From positions 1 through 64,000 of the forward strand of contig NZ_VSLG01000011.1 of NCBI RefSeq assembly GCF_008919445.1: DNA of 64,000 nucleotides, written 5' to 3'. The translations under genes were made by a program, and so were the position numbers. This DNA is from Serinicoccus kebangsaanensis (lineage in GTDB: Bacteria > Actinomycetota > Actinomycetes > Actinomycetales > Dermatophilaceae). Positions 8,124 to 17,112 of this stretch are shown in pieces. The notes beneath the pieces were generated by a model, which worked only from the letters and a program-made list of their open reading frames with translations, searched no databases and was not told the origin of the DNA. Each line of letters begins with the position of its first letter. Positions within the stretch are counted from its first letter, which is position 1.

Positions 8124-9380
8124 TTGACCACCGACGTGACCCGTCCCCTGAGCCAGACCACCACCCCGCCCGAGCCCAGCTCGCTGGCGCAGGTGCTGCG
8201 GCGGGTCGAGGAGGAGGTCGACGCCCACGCGGACGAGCTGCTCACCTGGCGGCGGGATGTGCACCAGCACCCCGAGGTGTGCTGGACCGAGCACCGGACC
8301 ACCGAGCTGGTCGCCGGCGTGCTGTCCCAGGCCGGTGCGCGCGTGCGCACGCTGCCCGGCACCGGAGCGGTCGTCGACCTGGGTCACCCGGAGCCACGGA
8401 CGCGGATCGCGCTGCGCGCCGACCTGGACGCCCTCCCCATCGAGGAGATCACCGGCCTGCCCTACGCCTCGCGGGTGCCGGGCGCCTGCCACGCCTGCGG
8501 CCACGACGTGCACACCGTCGGTCTGCTCGGCGCCGGCCTGGCGCTGCACGCCCTCGGTGACGAGCTGCACGCGCGCGAGCTCGGGGTCCGCCTCGTCTTC
8601 CAGCCCGCCGAGGAGACCCACCCGGGCGGCGCCCTGAAGGTCATGGAGCAGGGCGTGCTCGACGGCGTCGACCGGATGCTCGCGGTGCACTGCGACCCCT
8701 CGGTCGACGTCGGCAGCGTGGGGCTCCGGGTGGGGCCGATCACCGCGGCCTCCGACCAGGTGCACGTGGTCATCACCGGTCGCGGCGGGCATACCTCCCG
8801 CCCGCACCTGACCCAGGACATCACCTATGCCCTGGCCAAGGTGGTCACCGAGGTCCCGGCCGCGCTCACCCGCCGGCTGGATCCCCGGGCGGCGGCGGTG
8901 CTCGTCTGGGGGGTGGTCCGCGCCGGCGCGGCGGCCAACGTCATCCCGGCCCAGGGGGAGGCCCTGGGCACGCTGCGCATGCTGGACGCCGAGCTCTGGG
9001 AGGTGGTCGAGCCGATCTTCACCGAGACCGTGCAGGCGGTGGTGGCGCCCTACGGGGTCAAGGCCACGGTCCACTACACCAAGGGCGTGCCGCCGGTCGA
9101 CAACGAGAACAGCTCGGTCGTCGCGCTGTCCAAGGCGGCGATGATGCTCCTCGGTGCGGGGGCGGTGCAGCCGACCAAGCAGTCGATGGGCGGGGAGGAC
9201 CTGGGGTGGTACCTCCAGCAGGTCCCGGGCGCGATGGCCCGGCTGGGGACCCGCACGCCGGGTGGCCCGACCTACGAGCTGCACCAGGGCGACCTCGTCG
9301 TGGACGAACGCTCCGTCCTCATCGCCGCGAAGCTGCTCGCCGGGTCGGTGTTCACCGCCTTGAGCGAGTCACGCACGTGA
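8124..9380 (+). CDS. M20 family amidohydrolase (hippurate hydrolase-like)
   Basis: About 418 aa from the TTG at 8124, where GGAG is 7 nt away; an in-frame GTG at 8118 is too close to that site. M20D metallopeptidase-type amidohydrolases release amino acids from N-acyl or related amides. Metal ligands are in HACGHDVH (about residue 120) and PAEETHPGG (about 158); the lid domain carries the RGGHTSRPH histidine, and QSMGGEDLGWYLQ is the C-terminal ligand motif. No signal peptide is seen, so it is cytosolic. The acyl substrate cannot be inferred. It lies between pyrD and the nucleoside transporter operon without obvious linkage to either. Confidence 0.88.
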   Translation: MTTDVTRPLSQTTTPPEPSSLAQVLRRVEEEVDAHADELLTWRRDVHQHPEVCWTEHRTTELVAGVLSQAGARVRTLPGTGAVVDLGHPEPRTRIALRADLDALPIEEITGLPYASRVPGACHACGHDVHTVGLLGAGLALHALGDELHARELGVRLVFQPAEETHPGGALKVMEQGVLDGVDRMLAVHCDPSVDVGSVGLRVGPITAASDQVHVVITGRGGHTSRPHLTQDITYALAKVVTEVPAALTRRLDPRAAAVLVWGVVRAGAAANVIPAQGEALGTLRMLDAELWEVVEPIFTETVQAVVAPYGVKATVHYTKGVPPVDNENSSVVALSKAAMMLLGAGAVQPTKQSMGGEDLGWYLQQVPGAMARLGTRTPGGPTYELHQGDLVVDERSVLIAAKLLAGSVFTALSESRT

Positions 9381-9413
9381 CGTCCTGACACTCCTGGGAC
9401 GGATGTGACGGCG

Positions 9414-9427
9414 CAGGTCACGACCTG
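9414..9427. promoter_or_regulatory. Inverted repeat upstream of the nucleoside transporter operon
   Basis: CAGGTC-AC-GACCTG is a perfect 6-bp inverted repeat about 98 bp before the bmpA-type start. It could be a regulator operator. A TACCAT box at 9484-9489 is the only promoter-like element I see nearer the gene. Nothing else supports either site. Confidence 0.3.
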
Positions 9428-9524
9428 ATCACGTCTTGGCTGACGTGCGCGTCATGGAGGCCCTACCGGCGGGTCACCAGGGTTACCATCTTCGCGTCAT
9501 ACCCACAGGACAAAGGAGTTTCCC

Positions 9525-10661
9525 GTGCGTCGGGTCCTGAAGCTTGCCACCGCCGGTGCGGCGGCCACCCTCGTCCTTGCCGCGTGCGGCGAGGCTCCCA
9601 CCGAAGAAGACACGAACGCCGCCGGCGGCGAGAACGCCGAGAGCAGCGAGGCTGCGGGCGGCGGCGAGGAGGCCGGCGACTTCAAGGCCTGCATGGTCTC
9701 CGACTCCGGCGGGTTCGACGACCAGTCGTTCAACCAGTCGGGCAAGGAGGGCCTGGACTCCTCCGTCGAGGCCCTCGGCATCGAGGGGGTCGAGGTCGAG
9801 TCCCAGGCGGACACCGACTACGCCACCAACGTCTCCAACCTGGTCTCCCAGGGCTGCTCCATCACCATCGGCGTCGGCTTCCTGCTCGAGGACGCGATCC
9901 AGTCCGCGGCGGAGGAGAACCCGGACACCAACTTCGCGCTCATCGACTCCGCCTTCAGCGACGCCGACTTCGCGCCGGTCGAGCTGGACAACGCCAAGCC
10001 GATCCTCTTCAACACCGCCGAGGCCAGCTTCCTCGCCGGCTACCTCGCGGCCGGCATGACCGAGTCCGGCACGGTCGCGACCTTCGGTGGTCTGCAGATC
10101 CCCTCGGTGGCGGTCTTCATGGACGGCTTCGCCGACGGCATCGCGAAGTACAACGAGGACAACGCCGACGCCGACGTGCAGCTCCTCGGCTGGGACAAGG
10201 AGGCCCAGGAGGGCGCCTTCTCCGGTGACTTCGAGAACCAGAGCCAGGGCCAGACCCTGACCGAGCAGTTCATCTCCCAGGGCGCGGACATCGTCATGCC
10301 GGTCGCCGGCCCGGTCGGGCTCGGTGCCGCCGCGGCGGCGTCGGAGTCCGACGGCGTCCACATCATCTGGGTCGACTCCGACGGCTACCTCACCGCGTCC
10401 GAGTACTCCGACCTGATGCTGACCTCGGTCATGAAGCAGATCGGCCCCGCGGTCGAGCAGACCGTCACCGAGACGGTCGAGGGCGGCTTCAGCAACGAGC
10501 CCTACGTCGGCACCCTGGAGAACGAGGGCGTCGGTCTGGCGCCGTACCACGACTTCGAGGGCGAGGTCCCCGAGGAGCTCACCACGCAGATCGACGAGTA
10601 CCGCGACCAGATCATCTCCGGCGACCTGGTCATCGAGTCGCCGAACAGCCCGCAGCAGTGA
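9525..10661 (+). CDS. BMP-family nucleoside-binding lipoprotein
   Basis: 378 aa. Signal peptide MRRVLKLATAGAAATLVLAAC has a lipobox (LAAC) with Cys21 as the lipid-modified residue, and an acidic/Gly linker follows. The mature part is the Bmp/PnrA fold: MVSDSGGFDDQSFNQSG, LVSQGCSITIGVGFLLEDA and VATFGGLQIPSVAVFMDGF. Family members bind purine and pyrimidine nucleosides outside the membrane for an ABC importer. GTG start with a strong AAAGGAG site. A hairpin at 10708-10742 separates it from the ATPase gene, probably allowing more binding protein than transporter. Downstream cdd, deoA and add agree with nucleosides as the cargo. Confidence 0.93.
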   Translation: MRRVLKLATAGAAATLVLAACGEAPTEEDTNAAGGENAESSEAAGGGEEAGDFKACMVSDSGGFDDQSFNQSGKEGLDSSVEALGIEGVEVESQADTDYATNVSNLVSQGCSITIGVGFLLEDAIQSAAEENPDTNFALIDSAFSDADFAPVELDNAKPILFNTAEASFLAGYLAAGMTESGTVATFGGLQIPSVAVFMDGFADGIAKYNEDNADADVQLLGWDKEAQEGAFSGDFENQSQGQTLTEQFISQGADIVMPVAGPVGLGAAAAASESDGVHIIWVDSDGYLTASEYSDLMLTSVMKQIGPAVEQTVTETVEGGFSNEPYVGTLENEGVGLAPYHDFEGEVPEELTTQIDEYRDQIISGDLVIESPNSPQQ

Positions 10662-10707
10662 CGTCGGCCGGGCACCGGTCGACGGCGTCGACCGGCTGAG
10701 CCCGGCG

Positions 10708-10742
10708 GTAGCGGCCCGGCCCATCTCGGGTCGGGCCGCTAC
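10708..10742 (+). terminator. Intercistronic hairpin after the BMP lipoprotein gene
   Basis: Perfect 11-bp arms GTAGCGGCCCG and CGGGCCGCTAC around a 13-nt loop, with no T-run. Placed between binding-protein and ATPase genes, it may stop part of the transcription or protect the upstream mRNA 3' end. Confidence 0.6.
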
Positions 10743-10829
10743 GCTGTCCCCGCCACACCCCCGAGGTGCAGGCCTACCACCGCCGCCCTCGCCACCCTCC
10801 CGTGAGGTATGCATGAAGCAGGAACCGCG

Positions 10830-12503
10830 ATGAAGCTCGAACTGCAGGGCATCACCAAGGTCTTCGGGTCCTTGGTCGCCAACGACCACATCGACCTGGT
10901 GGTCGAGCCCGGCGAGATCCACGCCCTCCTGGGCGAGAACGGCGCCGGCAAGTCCACCCTGATGAACGTCCTCTACGGGCTCTACGACCCGGACGACGGT
11001 CAGATCCTGCTCGACGGCGCACCCGCGACCTTCAAGGGCCCGGGGGACGCGGTCGCGGCCGGCATCGGCATGGTGCACCAGCACTTCATGCTGGTGCCCG
11101 TCTTCACCGTGGCCGAGTCGGTCGCCCTCGGCTACGAGCCGACCGGCGCCGCGGGTGTCCTCAAGCTGGACGAGGCCCGGCGGCGGGTCACCGAGATCTC
11201 CGACCGCTTCGGCTTCCACGTCGACCCGGACGCCAGGATCGAGGACCTGCCCGTCGGCGTGCAGCAGCGGGTGGAGATCATCAAGGCGCTGTCGCGGGAC
11301 GCGAAGGTGCTCATCCTGGACGAGCCGACCGCGGTCCTGACCCCGCAGGAGACCGACGAGCTGATCGGGATCATGCGCGAGCTCAAGGAGGCCGGCACCT
11401 CCATCGTCTTCATCACGCACAAGCTGCGCGAGGTCCGGGCGATCGCCGACCGGATCACCGTCATCCGACGCGGCAAGGTCGTCGGCGAGGCCAGTCCCAG
11501 CTCCACCGAGACCGAGCTCGCCTCGCTCATGGTCGGACGCTCGGTCAGCCTCACCGTGGACAAGACCCCGGCCCAGCCGGGCGAGGCCAGCTTCGAGGTG
11601 GACGGGCTGTCCGTCATCGCCGCCAACGGCACCGTGCTCGTGGACGACATCTCCTTCGACGTCCGGGCCGGCGAGATCCTCTGCGTCGCCGGTGTGCAGG
11701 GCAACGGGCAGACCGAGCTGGCCGAGGTGATCCTCGGCATCGAGGAGGCGGACGCCGGCTCGATCCGGCTGGGCGGCGAGCCGATCCTGGGCAAGGGCGT
11801 CAAGGAGCGGCTCCGCTCCGGCATCGGCTTCGTCCCCGAGGACCGGTCCACCGACGGCGTCGTGTCCTCCTTCTCGATCGCGGAGAACCTCGTCCTCGAC
11901 CTCTACGACACCGCCCCCTTCGCCCGCGGTGTCTCGATGAGCCCCGCCACGGTGGCGGCCAACGCCGAGCAGCGCACCGAGGAGTTCGACGTGCGCTACA
12001 CCTCCGTGCACGACCCGATCTCCACGCTCTCCGGCGGCAACGCGCAGAAGGTCGTCCTGGCCCGGGAGATGTCGCGACCGCTGCGCCTGCTCGTGGCCTC
12101 GCAGCCGACGCGTGGCCTGGACGTCGGCTCCATCGAGTTCGTGCACAAGCGCGTGGTCGAGGAGCGCGACCGCGGCACCCCGGTGATCATCGTGTCGACC
12201 GAGCTGGACGAGGTGCTCGGCCTCGCCGACCGGATCGCGGTGATGTACCGCGGCCGCATCGTCGGCATCGTCGACGCCGTCGACGAGCACGGCACCCGGG
12301 TCAACCGCGACGTGCTCGGCCTGATGATGGCCGGCGTGCCGCTGGAGGACGCCCAGCAGCAGGCCGCCGAGCACCACTCGGTCCTCGGCGCGGCCGACCT
12401 GGACGGCGACGGCGTGCCGGACCACCTGCAGCGTCCCGCCGGCGAGCCCACGGGCGAGCACCGGCATACCTCCGCCCCTGCGACCACCGAGGAGCACCCG
12501 TGA
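10830..12503 (+). CDS. Nucleoside ABC transporter, fused double ATPase
   Basis: 557 aa with two ABC cassettes (about 1-235 and 250-500), like the RbsA/NupO type. Cassette 1 is canonical: GENGAGKST, signature LPVGVQQRVEI, Walker B VLILDEPTAVLTP. Cassette 2 has a degenerate P-loop (GVQGNGQTEL, no GKS/T) and ASQPTRGLD at Walker B, but an intact LSGGNAQKVVLAREM signature, so only one of two ATP sites should be fully active, as is usual in this family. The start ATG at 10830 has AGGA upstream; an in-frame ATG at 10809 is less likely. A Pro/Ala-rich C-terminal tail ends in a GTGA overlap with the first permease. Confidence 0.93.
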   Translation: MKLELQGITKVFGSLVANDHIDLVVEPGEIHALLGENGAGKSTLMNVLYGLYDPDDGQILLDGAPATFKGPGDAVAAGIGMVHQHFMLVPVFTVAESVALGYEPTGAAGVLKLDEARRRVTEISDRFGFHVDPDARIEDLPVGVQQRVEIIKALSRDAKVLILDEPTAVLTPQETDELIGIMRELKEAGTSIVFITHKLREVRAIADRITVIRRGKVVGEASPSSTETELASLMVGRSVSLTVDKTPAQPGEASFEVDGLSVIAANGTVLVDDISFDVRAGEILCVAGVQGNGQTELAEVILGIEEADAGSIRLGGEPILGKGVKERLRSGIGFVPEDRSTDGVVSSFSIAENLVLDLYDTAPFARGVSMSPATVAANAEQRTEEFDVRYTSVHDPISTLSGGNAQKVVLAREMSRPLRLLVASQPTRGLDVGSIEFVHKRVVEERDRGTPVIIVSTELDEVLGLADRIAVMYRGRIVGIVDAVDEHGTRVNRDVLGLMMAGVPLEDAQQQAAEHHSVLGAADLDGDGVPDHLQRPAGEPTGEHRHTSAPATTEEHP

Positions 12504-13813
12504 CCGAGGAGAAGCGCCCCGACGCGGGCGAGGAGCAGTCCGTCGCCGCGACCCCGCCGGGGGAGACCGGGGAGGGGCAGGGCCCCACCCTGCGCGAGCA
12601 GGAGCGACCCTCGGTGCTCTACCAGATCATGTCCGGCAGCGCCCTGATGTCGGTGCTCGCGGTCGTGCTGGCCCTGCTCATCGGCGGGCTGCTGATCGCC
12701 TTCGCCAACGAGGACACCCGCGAGGCGTCCACCTACTTCTTCGCCCGGCCCCTCGACACCCTGGCGGCCGGCTGGACGGCGATGACCGACGCCTACGTCG
12801 CGATGTTCCGCGGGTCGGTCTTCGACTGGCAGGCCGGCAGCTTCGCCGGGATGGTCAAGCCGCTGACCGAGTCGATGGTCTTCGCGGTGCCGCTGATCCT
12901 GGCCGGCCTGGGCATCGCGGTCGGCTTCCGGGCGGGGCTGTTCAACATCGGTGCGCAGGGGCAGATCATCGTCGGCGCCATCGTCGCCGCCTGGCTGGGC
13001 TTCGCCTTCGACCTGCCCGTGGTCATCCACCTGCTCGTCGCCATCCTCGGCGGCCTCATCGGTGGAGCGGTGTGGGGCGGCATACCAGGTGTGCTCAAGG
13101 CCCGCTTCGGCGCCAACGAGGTGATCGTCACGATCATGCTCAACTACATCGCGGTCTACCTCATCAGCTACATGCTCAAGCTGCCGAGCTTCAACCCCGG
13201 CCGCACCGGTCAGCGCAGCCCGGCCGTGAGCCCGGACGCGACCTACCCGCTGCTCGTGCCGCAGTGGCTCTGGCCGGACAACGGCTTCCGCCTGCACTGG
13301 GGCTTCGTGGTCGCGATCCTGGCCACGGTCTTCGTGTGGTGGCTGATGGAGCGCTCCACCGTCGGCTTCCAGATCCGCGCCGTCGGGGCGAACCCGGCCG
13401 CGGCGCGCACCGCGGGGATGTCGGTCGGACGGATCACCGTCATCACGATGGTCGTCGCCGGTGCCCTCGCGGGGCTGGCGGCCACCGGCCAGGTCCTGGG
13501 CACCGAGCGCTCGCTCACGGCGGGCGTCGCGGCGTCCTTCGGGTTCGACGCGATCACGGTCGCCCTGCTCGGTCGATCGCGCCCGTGGGGCACCTTCTTC
13601 GCCGGGCTGCTCTTCGGGGCGCTCAAGGCCGGCGGCTTCCTCATGCAGTCGCTCACGGCGACCCCGATCGACATCGTGCTGGTCGTGCAGTCCCTCATCG
13701 TGCTGTTCATCGCGGCACCACCGCTGGTCCGCACCGTCTTCCGGCTCCCGGACCCGGACCGCCGCCGCAGACCCAGGCGCACCGCCTCGACGACCCAGGA
13801 GGCCACGGCATGA
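12500..13813 (+). CDS. Nucleoside ABC transporter permease 1
   Basis: 437 aa in the BPD_transp_2 family (RbsC/NupP-like). After a cytoplasmic N-terminus of about 40 residues come roughly nine hydrophobic segments. Family motifs include IAVGFRAGLFNIGAQGQIIVGA and RAVGANPAAARTAGM, the cytoplasmic loop that contacts the ATPase. It overlaps the ATPase stop (GTGA) and runs into permease 2 by another 4-nt overlap, so the subunits are made together. With the BMP lipoprotein it forms a nucleoside importer in the cell membrane. Confidence 0.92.
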   Translation: MTEEKRPDAGEEQSVAATPPGETGEGQGPTLREQERPSVLYQIMSGSALMSVLAVVLALLIGGLLIAFANEDTREASTYFFARPLDTLAAGWTAMTDAYVAMFRGSVFDWQAGSFAGMVKPLTESMVFAVPLILAGLGIAVGFRAGLFNIGAQGQIIVGAIVAAWLGFAFDLPVVIHLLVAILGGLIGGAVWGGIPGVLKARFGANEVIVTIMLNYIAVYLISYMLKLPSFNPGRTGQRSPAVSPDATYPLLVPQWLWPDNGFRLHWGFVVAILATVFVWWLMERSTVGFQIRAVGANPAAARTAGMSVGRITVITMVVAGALAGLAATGQVLGTERSLTAGVAASFGFDAITVALLGRSRPWGTFFAGLLFGALKAGGFLMQSLTATPIDIVLVVQSLIVLFIAAPPLVRTVFRLPDPDRRRRPRRTASTTQEATA

Positions 13814-15114
13814 GCACCGCGACCCAGCCGCACCAGGCCACCCCCTCGGACGAGACGAGCGTCCAGCGGACGCGGCCGAAGGTCAGCCTGAAGTCCACGA
13901 TCGTGTATGCCCTGGCGGCGCTGGTCACCCTGCTCGCCTGGGTGCTGGACACGCCCGCCGACGCGAGGACGACCTTCCAGTTCGGCAGCAGCGGGGACCT
14001 CTTCCGCATCCCGAACGTCCCGGTGCCCGCCCTGGGCTTCCTGGTCGTGCTGCTCGTGGTGATGCTCGCGGCCACGGCCTTCTCGTTCTGGCGCTACCGC
14101 GAGCGGCGACCCCTGCCGGCGTGGGTCCACGTCGTCGTCGGCGCCTCCTTCGTGCTGGCCTTCCTGACCTTCGTCGGGGCGGGCCGGAGCACCGTCATCC
14201 CCATGGTGTCGCTGCTGGCGGGTGCGCTGGCGCTGTCGGTGCCCCTCGTCTTCGGCGCCATGTCCGGCGTGATCTGCGAGCGCTCGGGCATCATCAACAT
14301 CGCCATCGAGGGTCAGCTGCTGTTCGGCGCCTTCGCCGGTGCGGTGGCCGCCTCGGCAGCCGGGTCGGGCTACGTGGGGCTGATCGCCGCGCCGATCGCG
14401 GGCGGCCTCGTGGGCGCCGGGCTCGCGTGGTTCGCCGTGACCTTCCGGGTCAACCAGATCATCGTCGGCGTGGTGCTCAACACCCTCATCATCGGCCTCA
14501 CCGGCTTCCTGTTCTCCACCGTGCTGTCGGACAACAAGGCGCTGTGGAACACCCGCATGCCGCTGCCCCGCATCCGGATCCCGCTGCTCGCGGACATCCC
14601 GGTCATCGGGCCGGTGCTGTTCAACCAGACGATCCTGGTCTACCTCATGTACGCCCTCGTCATCGGGCTGCAGATCATGCTCTTCCGGAGCCGCTGGGGC
14701 CTGCGGACGCGCGCCGTCGGGGAGCACCCGAAGGCCGCCGACACGGTGGGCATCAAGGTCAACGTGCGCCGGGTGTGGAACACCATCCTCGGTGGCGCGA
14801 TCGCCGGGCTGGGCGGGGCGTTCTTCACCGTCGGGTCCGGTCTGGCCTTCGGCCGCGAGATGTCCGCCGGTCAGGGCTACATCGCCCTCGCCGCGATGAT
14901 CCTGGGCAAGTGGAACCCCTGGGGCGCCGTCATGGCTGCGCTGCTCTTCGGCTTCTCCAAGAACCTCGGCAACGTGCTGTCCACCATCGGCAGCGGGGTG
15001 CCCTCTGAGCTGCTGCTCATGCTGCCCTACGTCATCACCATCCTGGCCGTCGCCGGCTTCGTCGGGCGGGTCCGCCCACCCGCCGCCGAGGGCGTGCCCT
15101 ACACCAAGAGCTGA
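13810..15114 (+). CDS. Nucleoside ABC transporter permease 2
   Basis: 434 aa, the NupQ-like partner permease. A cytoplasmic N-terminus precedes about ten hydrophobic segments. The conserved CERSGIINIAIEGQLLFGAF and RAVGEHPKAADTVGIKVN loops match the family. It starts at an ATGA overlap with permease 1. Two different permeases with one double ATPase is the standard layout for BMP-type nucleoside transporters. cdd follows after 12 bp, so import and deamination are co-expressed. Confidence 0.92.
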   Translation: MSTATQPHQATPSDETSVQRTRPKVSLKSTIVYALAALVTLLAWVLDTPADARTTFQFGSSGDLFRIPNVPVPALGFLVVLLVVMLAATAFSFWRYRERRPLPAWVHVVVGASFVLAFLTFVGAGRSTVIPMVSLLAGALALSVPLVFGAMSGVICERSGIINIAIEGQLLFGAFAGAVAASAAGSGYVGLIAAPIAGGLVGAGLAWFAVTFRVNQIIVGVVLNTLIIGLTGFLFSTVLSDNKALWNTRMPLPRIRIPLLADIPVIGPVLFNQTILVYLMYALVIGLQIMLFRSRWGLRTRAVGEHPKAADTVGIKVNVRRVWNTILGGAIAGLGGAFFTVGSGLAFGREMSAGQGYIALAAMILGKWNPWGAVMAALLFGFSKNLGNVLSTIGSGVPSELLLMLPYVITILAVAGFVGRVRPPAAEGVPYTKS

Positions 15115-15126
15115 GGGAGGCATACC

Positions 15127-15519
15127 GTGCCCGAGATCGACTGGCAACCGCTGCACGACGCCGCGGTCGAGATGACCTCGCGGGCGTATGCCCCCTACTC
15201 GGGCTATCCCGTCGGGGTCGCCGGGCTGGTGGACGACGGCCGGGTCGTGGCCGGGTGCAACGTGGAGAACGCCGGCTACGGCGTGACCCTGTGCGCCGAG
15301 TGCGGCATGGTCTCCGACCTCGTCGCCGGTGGTGGCGGCCGGCTGGTCGCGGTGTGGTGCGTCGACGGCCGGGGCGAGACCCTCATGCCGTGCGGCCGGT
15401 GCCGCCAGCTGGTGTGGGAGCACGGGGGAGCCGACTGCCTGCTGCAGACGCCCGAGGGTGTGCTGCGGATGGACCAGGTGCTGCCCCAGGCCTTCGGGGC
15501 CGAGGACCTCGCCCGCTGA
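15127..15519 (+). CDS. cdd: Cytidine deaminase
   Basis: 130 aa, the small tetrameric type. It converts (deoxy)cytidine to (deoxy)uridine. The zinc site is formed by CAEC (the Glu is the proton shuttle) and PCGRC; the substrate loop AYAPYSGYPVGVA and GCNVENAGYG are intact. The GTG start is preceded by GGGAGG. It is the last gene of the transporter operon; a strong 56-nt hairpin follows 31 bp after the stop. Confidence 0.96.
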   Translation: MPEIDWQPLHDAAVEMTSRAYAPYSGYPVGVAGLVDDGRVVAGCNVENAGYGVTLCAECGMVSDLVAGGGGRLVAVWCVDGRGETLMPCGRCRQLVWEHGGADCLLQTPEGVLRMDQVLPQAFGAEDLAR

Positions 15520-15550
15520 CCGCCGCCCCCCGCCCGGCTCGGGACCAACG

Positions 15551-15606
15551 TCGGGATAGCCCAACCTTCATCGGGAAGTTCGCCGATGAAGGTTGTGCTA
15601 TCCCGA
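15551..15606. terminator. Long palindrome between convergent genes
   Basis: Two 24-nt arms, from TCGGGATAGC to TTCATCGG and its complement, pair with one mismatch around an 8-nt loop (GAAGTTCG). It is conspicuously less GC-rich than its surroundings. Placed between cdd and the oppositely oriented 220-aa gene, it can act in both directions. Confidence 0.7.
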
Positions 15607-15618
15607 CCGCACTCCGGC

Positions 15619-16281
15619 CTAGGCGGGGGGCTCGCCGCCGAGCAGGCAGGCCCGGGGGAGCCCGGCGCTCAGCGCCAGCTTCCCGGCCTCCGGGCTGCGC
15701 GCCAGATACAGCGCCTGGCCCCCGATCTGGGCGATCCGCTCCTGGAGCGTGCTGATGGTGCCGGCGTCGAGGACCACGCGGCCCTGCTCCGGCGGCATGA
15801 ACGGCTCCTCGCCGAAGGTCCCGGACCGGTCGGTGCGGGCGACCTGCGTCGGGTCCATCGGCCGTTGGCCCATCGCCTCGGCCAGCAGCCGCAGCGTGCC
15901 GGCCCCCTGCCCGGTCGGCTCACCGCCGTCCACCGGGACCGAGAAGCGCACCTCGTCGGCCGTCTCGGTCACCTCCTGCAGCACCCACCGGGCCTGCCGG
16001 TCACGCGTCATCACGGCATAGGTCAGCGCCGGCTGCTCCCCGTCCAGCAGGGCCTCGGCGGCCACGACCAGCGCCTGGGGGTCGAGGCCCACCGCCAGGG
16101 CGGTCGCGCACGACATGGTCGCCTCGATCCGCGGCGTGGAGGCGGTCGCGACCAGCCGCTCGTTGCGCAGCGCGACGATGGTGGGGAACATCGACCCGCC
16201 GGCGGACGTCCCACCACGGGATCGACGCAGCAGATCGGTCACCGAGGGAGCGACGAGGGCCATGATGTCAGCGACGAGCAC
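15619..16281 (-). CDS. Hypothetical protein, 220 aa
   Basis: I do not recognise this family. It has no signal peptide or membrane segment. The N-terminal half (MFPTIVALRNERLVATAS, then AAEALLDGEQPALTYAVMTRD) looks like alternating strands and helices, and the middle is acidic (VTETADEVRFSVPVDGG). The GTG at 16281 has CATCCT 7 nt upstream; an ATG at 16263 would drop six residues. It diverges from the following hypothetical membrane protein and converges on cdd. Codon use matches its neighbours, so it is likely a real gene. Confidence 0.55.
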   Translation of the reverse strand: MLVADIMALVAPSVTDLLRRSRGGTSAGGSMFPTIVALRNERLVATASTPRIEATMSCATALAVGLDPQALVVAAEALLDGEQPALTYAVMTRDRQARWVLQEVTETADEVRFSVPVDGGEPTGQGAGTLRLLAEAMGQRPMDPTQVARTDRSGTFGEEPFMPPEQGRVVLDAGTISTLQERIAQIGGQALYLARSPEAGKLALSAGLPRACLLGGEPPA

Positions 16282-16341
16282 GCGACCGAGGATGTCACAC
16301 CGGGTCGGGTCGCTGCGGCACCGGAGGACGAGGAAGGCATG

Positions 16342-17058
16342 ATGTCAGGTATGCAGCGTGGCAAGCAGGTGCCGTGGTTCGGGATCATCGTGGCGGTCAT
16401 CCTGCTCAACGTCTTCACCAGCATCGACCTGCCGGTCGTGCCGATCATCGTCGCCGCCGTCGTCTTCAGCATGGTCACCGGCTCACGTCGCGCCCGGTCC
16501 GTGGGAGGGTCCACGGCACAGGGCCGGCAGACGCCAGCCGCGCCGGACCCGCCGGCCGGGGACACCGAGCAGGGGCTGCCGCGCATCGACGTGCCGCAGT
16601 TCCCCGGCGACGCGCCGCCCCCGCCGCTGCCGACGCAGGGCACCCAGCCCGCGGCCGAGCCGCACCGGTTGGAACCCGAGCCCGCCCCGAGGCCGGAGCC
16701 CGCGTCAGCAGGGGGAGCCGCGGCATACCCCAGCAGCACGTCGACCGACCCGGTCGTGTCCCTGGGTCAGCTGCACCTCGGGCGGCTCGCGCGCGAGCTG
16801 AGCGCGGCGGCAGGGACCGGCGCGAGCGCGGACGTCGACCGGCTGCTGGGTGAGATCGACGACATGACCCAGCGGTCGCTCATGATGCTCGACGGGGCGA
16901 CGGGGATGCCCGGCAGCGGTCGCAGGGAGTTCGAGTCGGGGCTGCGTCGGCTGGAGCGTGAGGTGCGGGCCGCGCGGGGTGAGCAGCCGGCCGGCTCGCG
17001 CGTGGACCGGGTGGTGCGCACGTGCACCTCCCTCGGCCAGACCGGCAGGTACGCCTAG
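16342..17058 (+). CDS. Hypothetical membrane-anchored protein with Pro-rich linker
   Basis: 238 aa. Two short hydrophobic stretches near the N-terminus (WFGIIVAVILLNVFTSI and VVPIIVAAVVFSMVTG) form a membrane hairpin or one broken segment. About 85 residues of Pro/Gln/Glu-rich disordered linker follow. The C-terminal 85 residues are charged and helical (LHLGRLARELSAAAGTGAS, IDDMTQRSLMMLDGA, FESGLRRLEREVRAARGE), a likely coiled coil facing the cytoplasm. Starts at 16339, 16342 and 16351 are possible; AGGA is best spaced for 16342. Function unknown. Confidence 0.6.
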   Translation: MSGMQRGKQVPWFGIIVAVILLNVFTSIDLPVVPIIVAAVVFSMVTGSRRARSVGGSTAQGRQTPAAPDPPAGDTEQGLPRIDVPQFPGDAPPPPLPTQGTQPAAEPHRLEPEPAPRPEPASAGGAAAYPSSTSTDPVVSLGQLHLGRLARELSAAAGTGASADVDRLLGEIDDMTQRSLMMLDGATGMPGSGRREFESGLRRLEREVRAARGEQPAGSRVDRVVRTCTSLGQTGRYA

Positions 17059-17112
17059 GTCGGTGGTCAGGTCGCCTGCACGCGCCGCACCCGATGCGCC
17101 ACACTGGGCGCC

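Noticed and set aside
9483-12497. A 1004-codon antisense open frame across the BMP lipoprotein and ATPase genes
   Set aside because: It is a high-GC shadow: low-complexity Gly/Arg/Val/His composition and no domain, while the plus strand encodes recognisable proteins with motifs.
11580-12503. Inactivated ABC ATPase because cassette 2 lacks GKS/T
   Set aside because: A degenerate second P-loop is usual in RbsA/NupO-type double ATPases.
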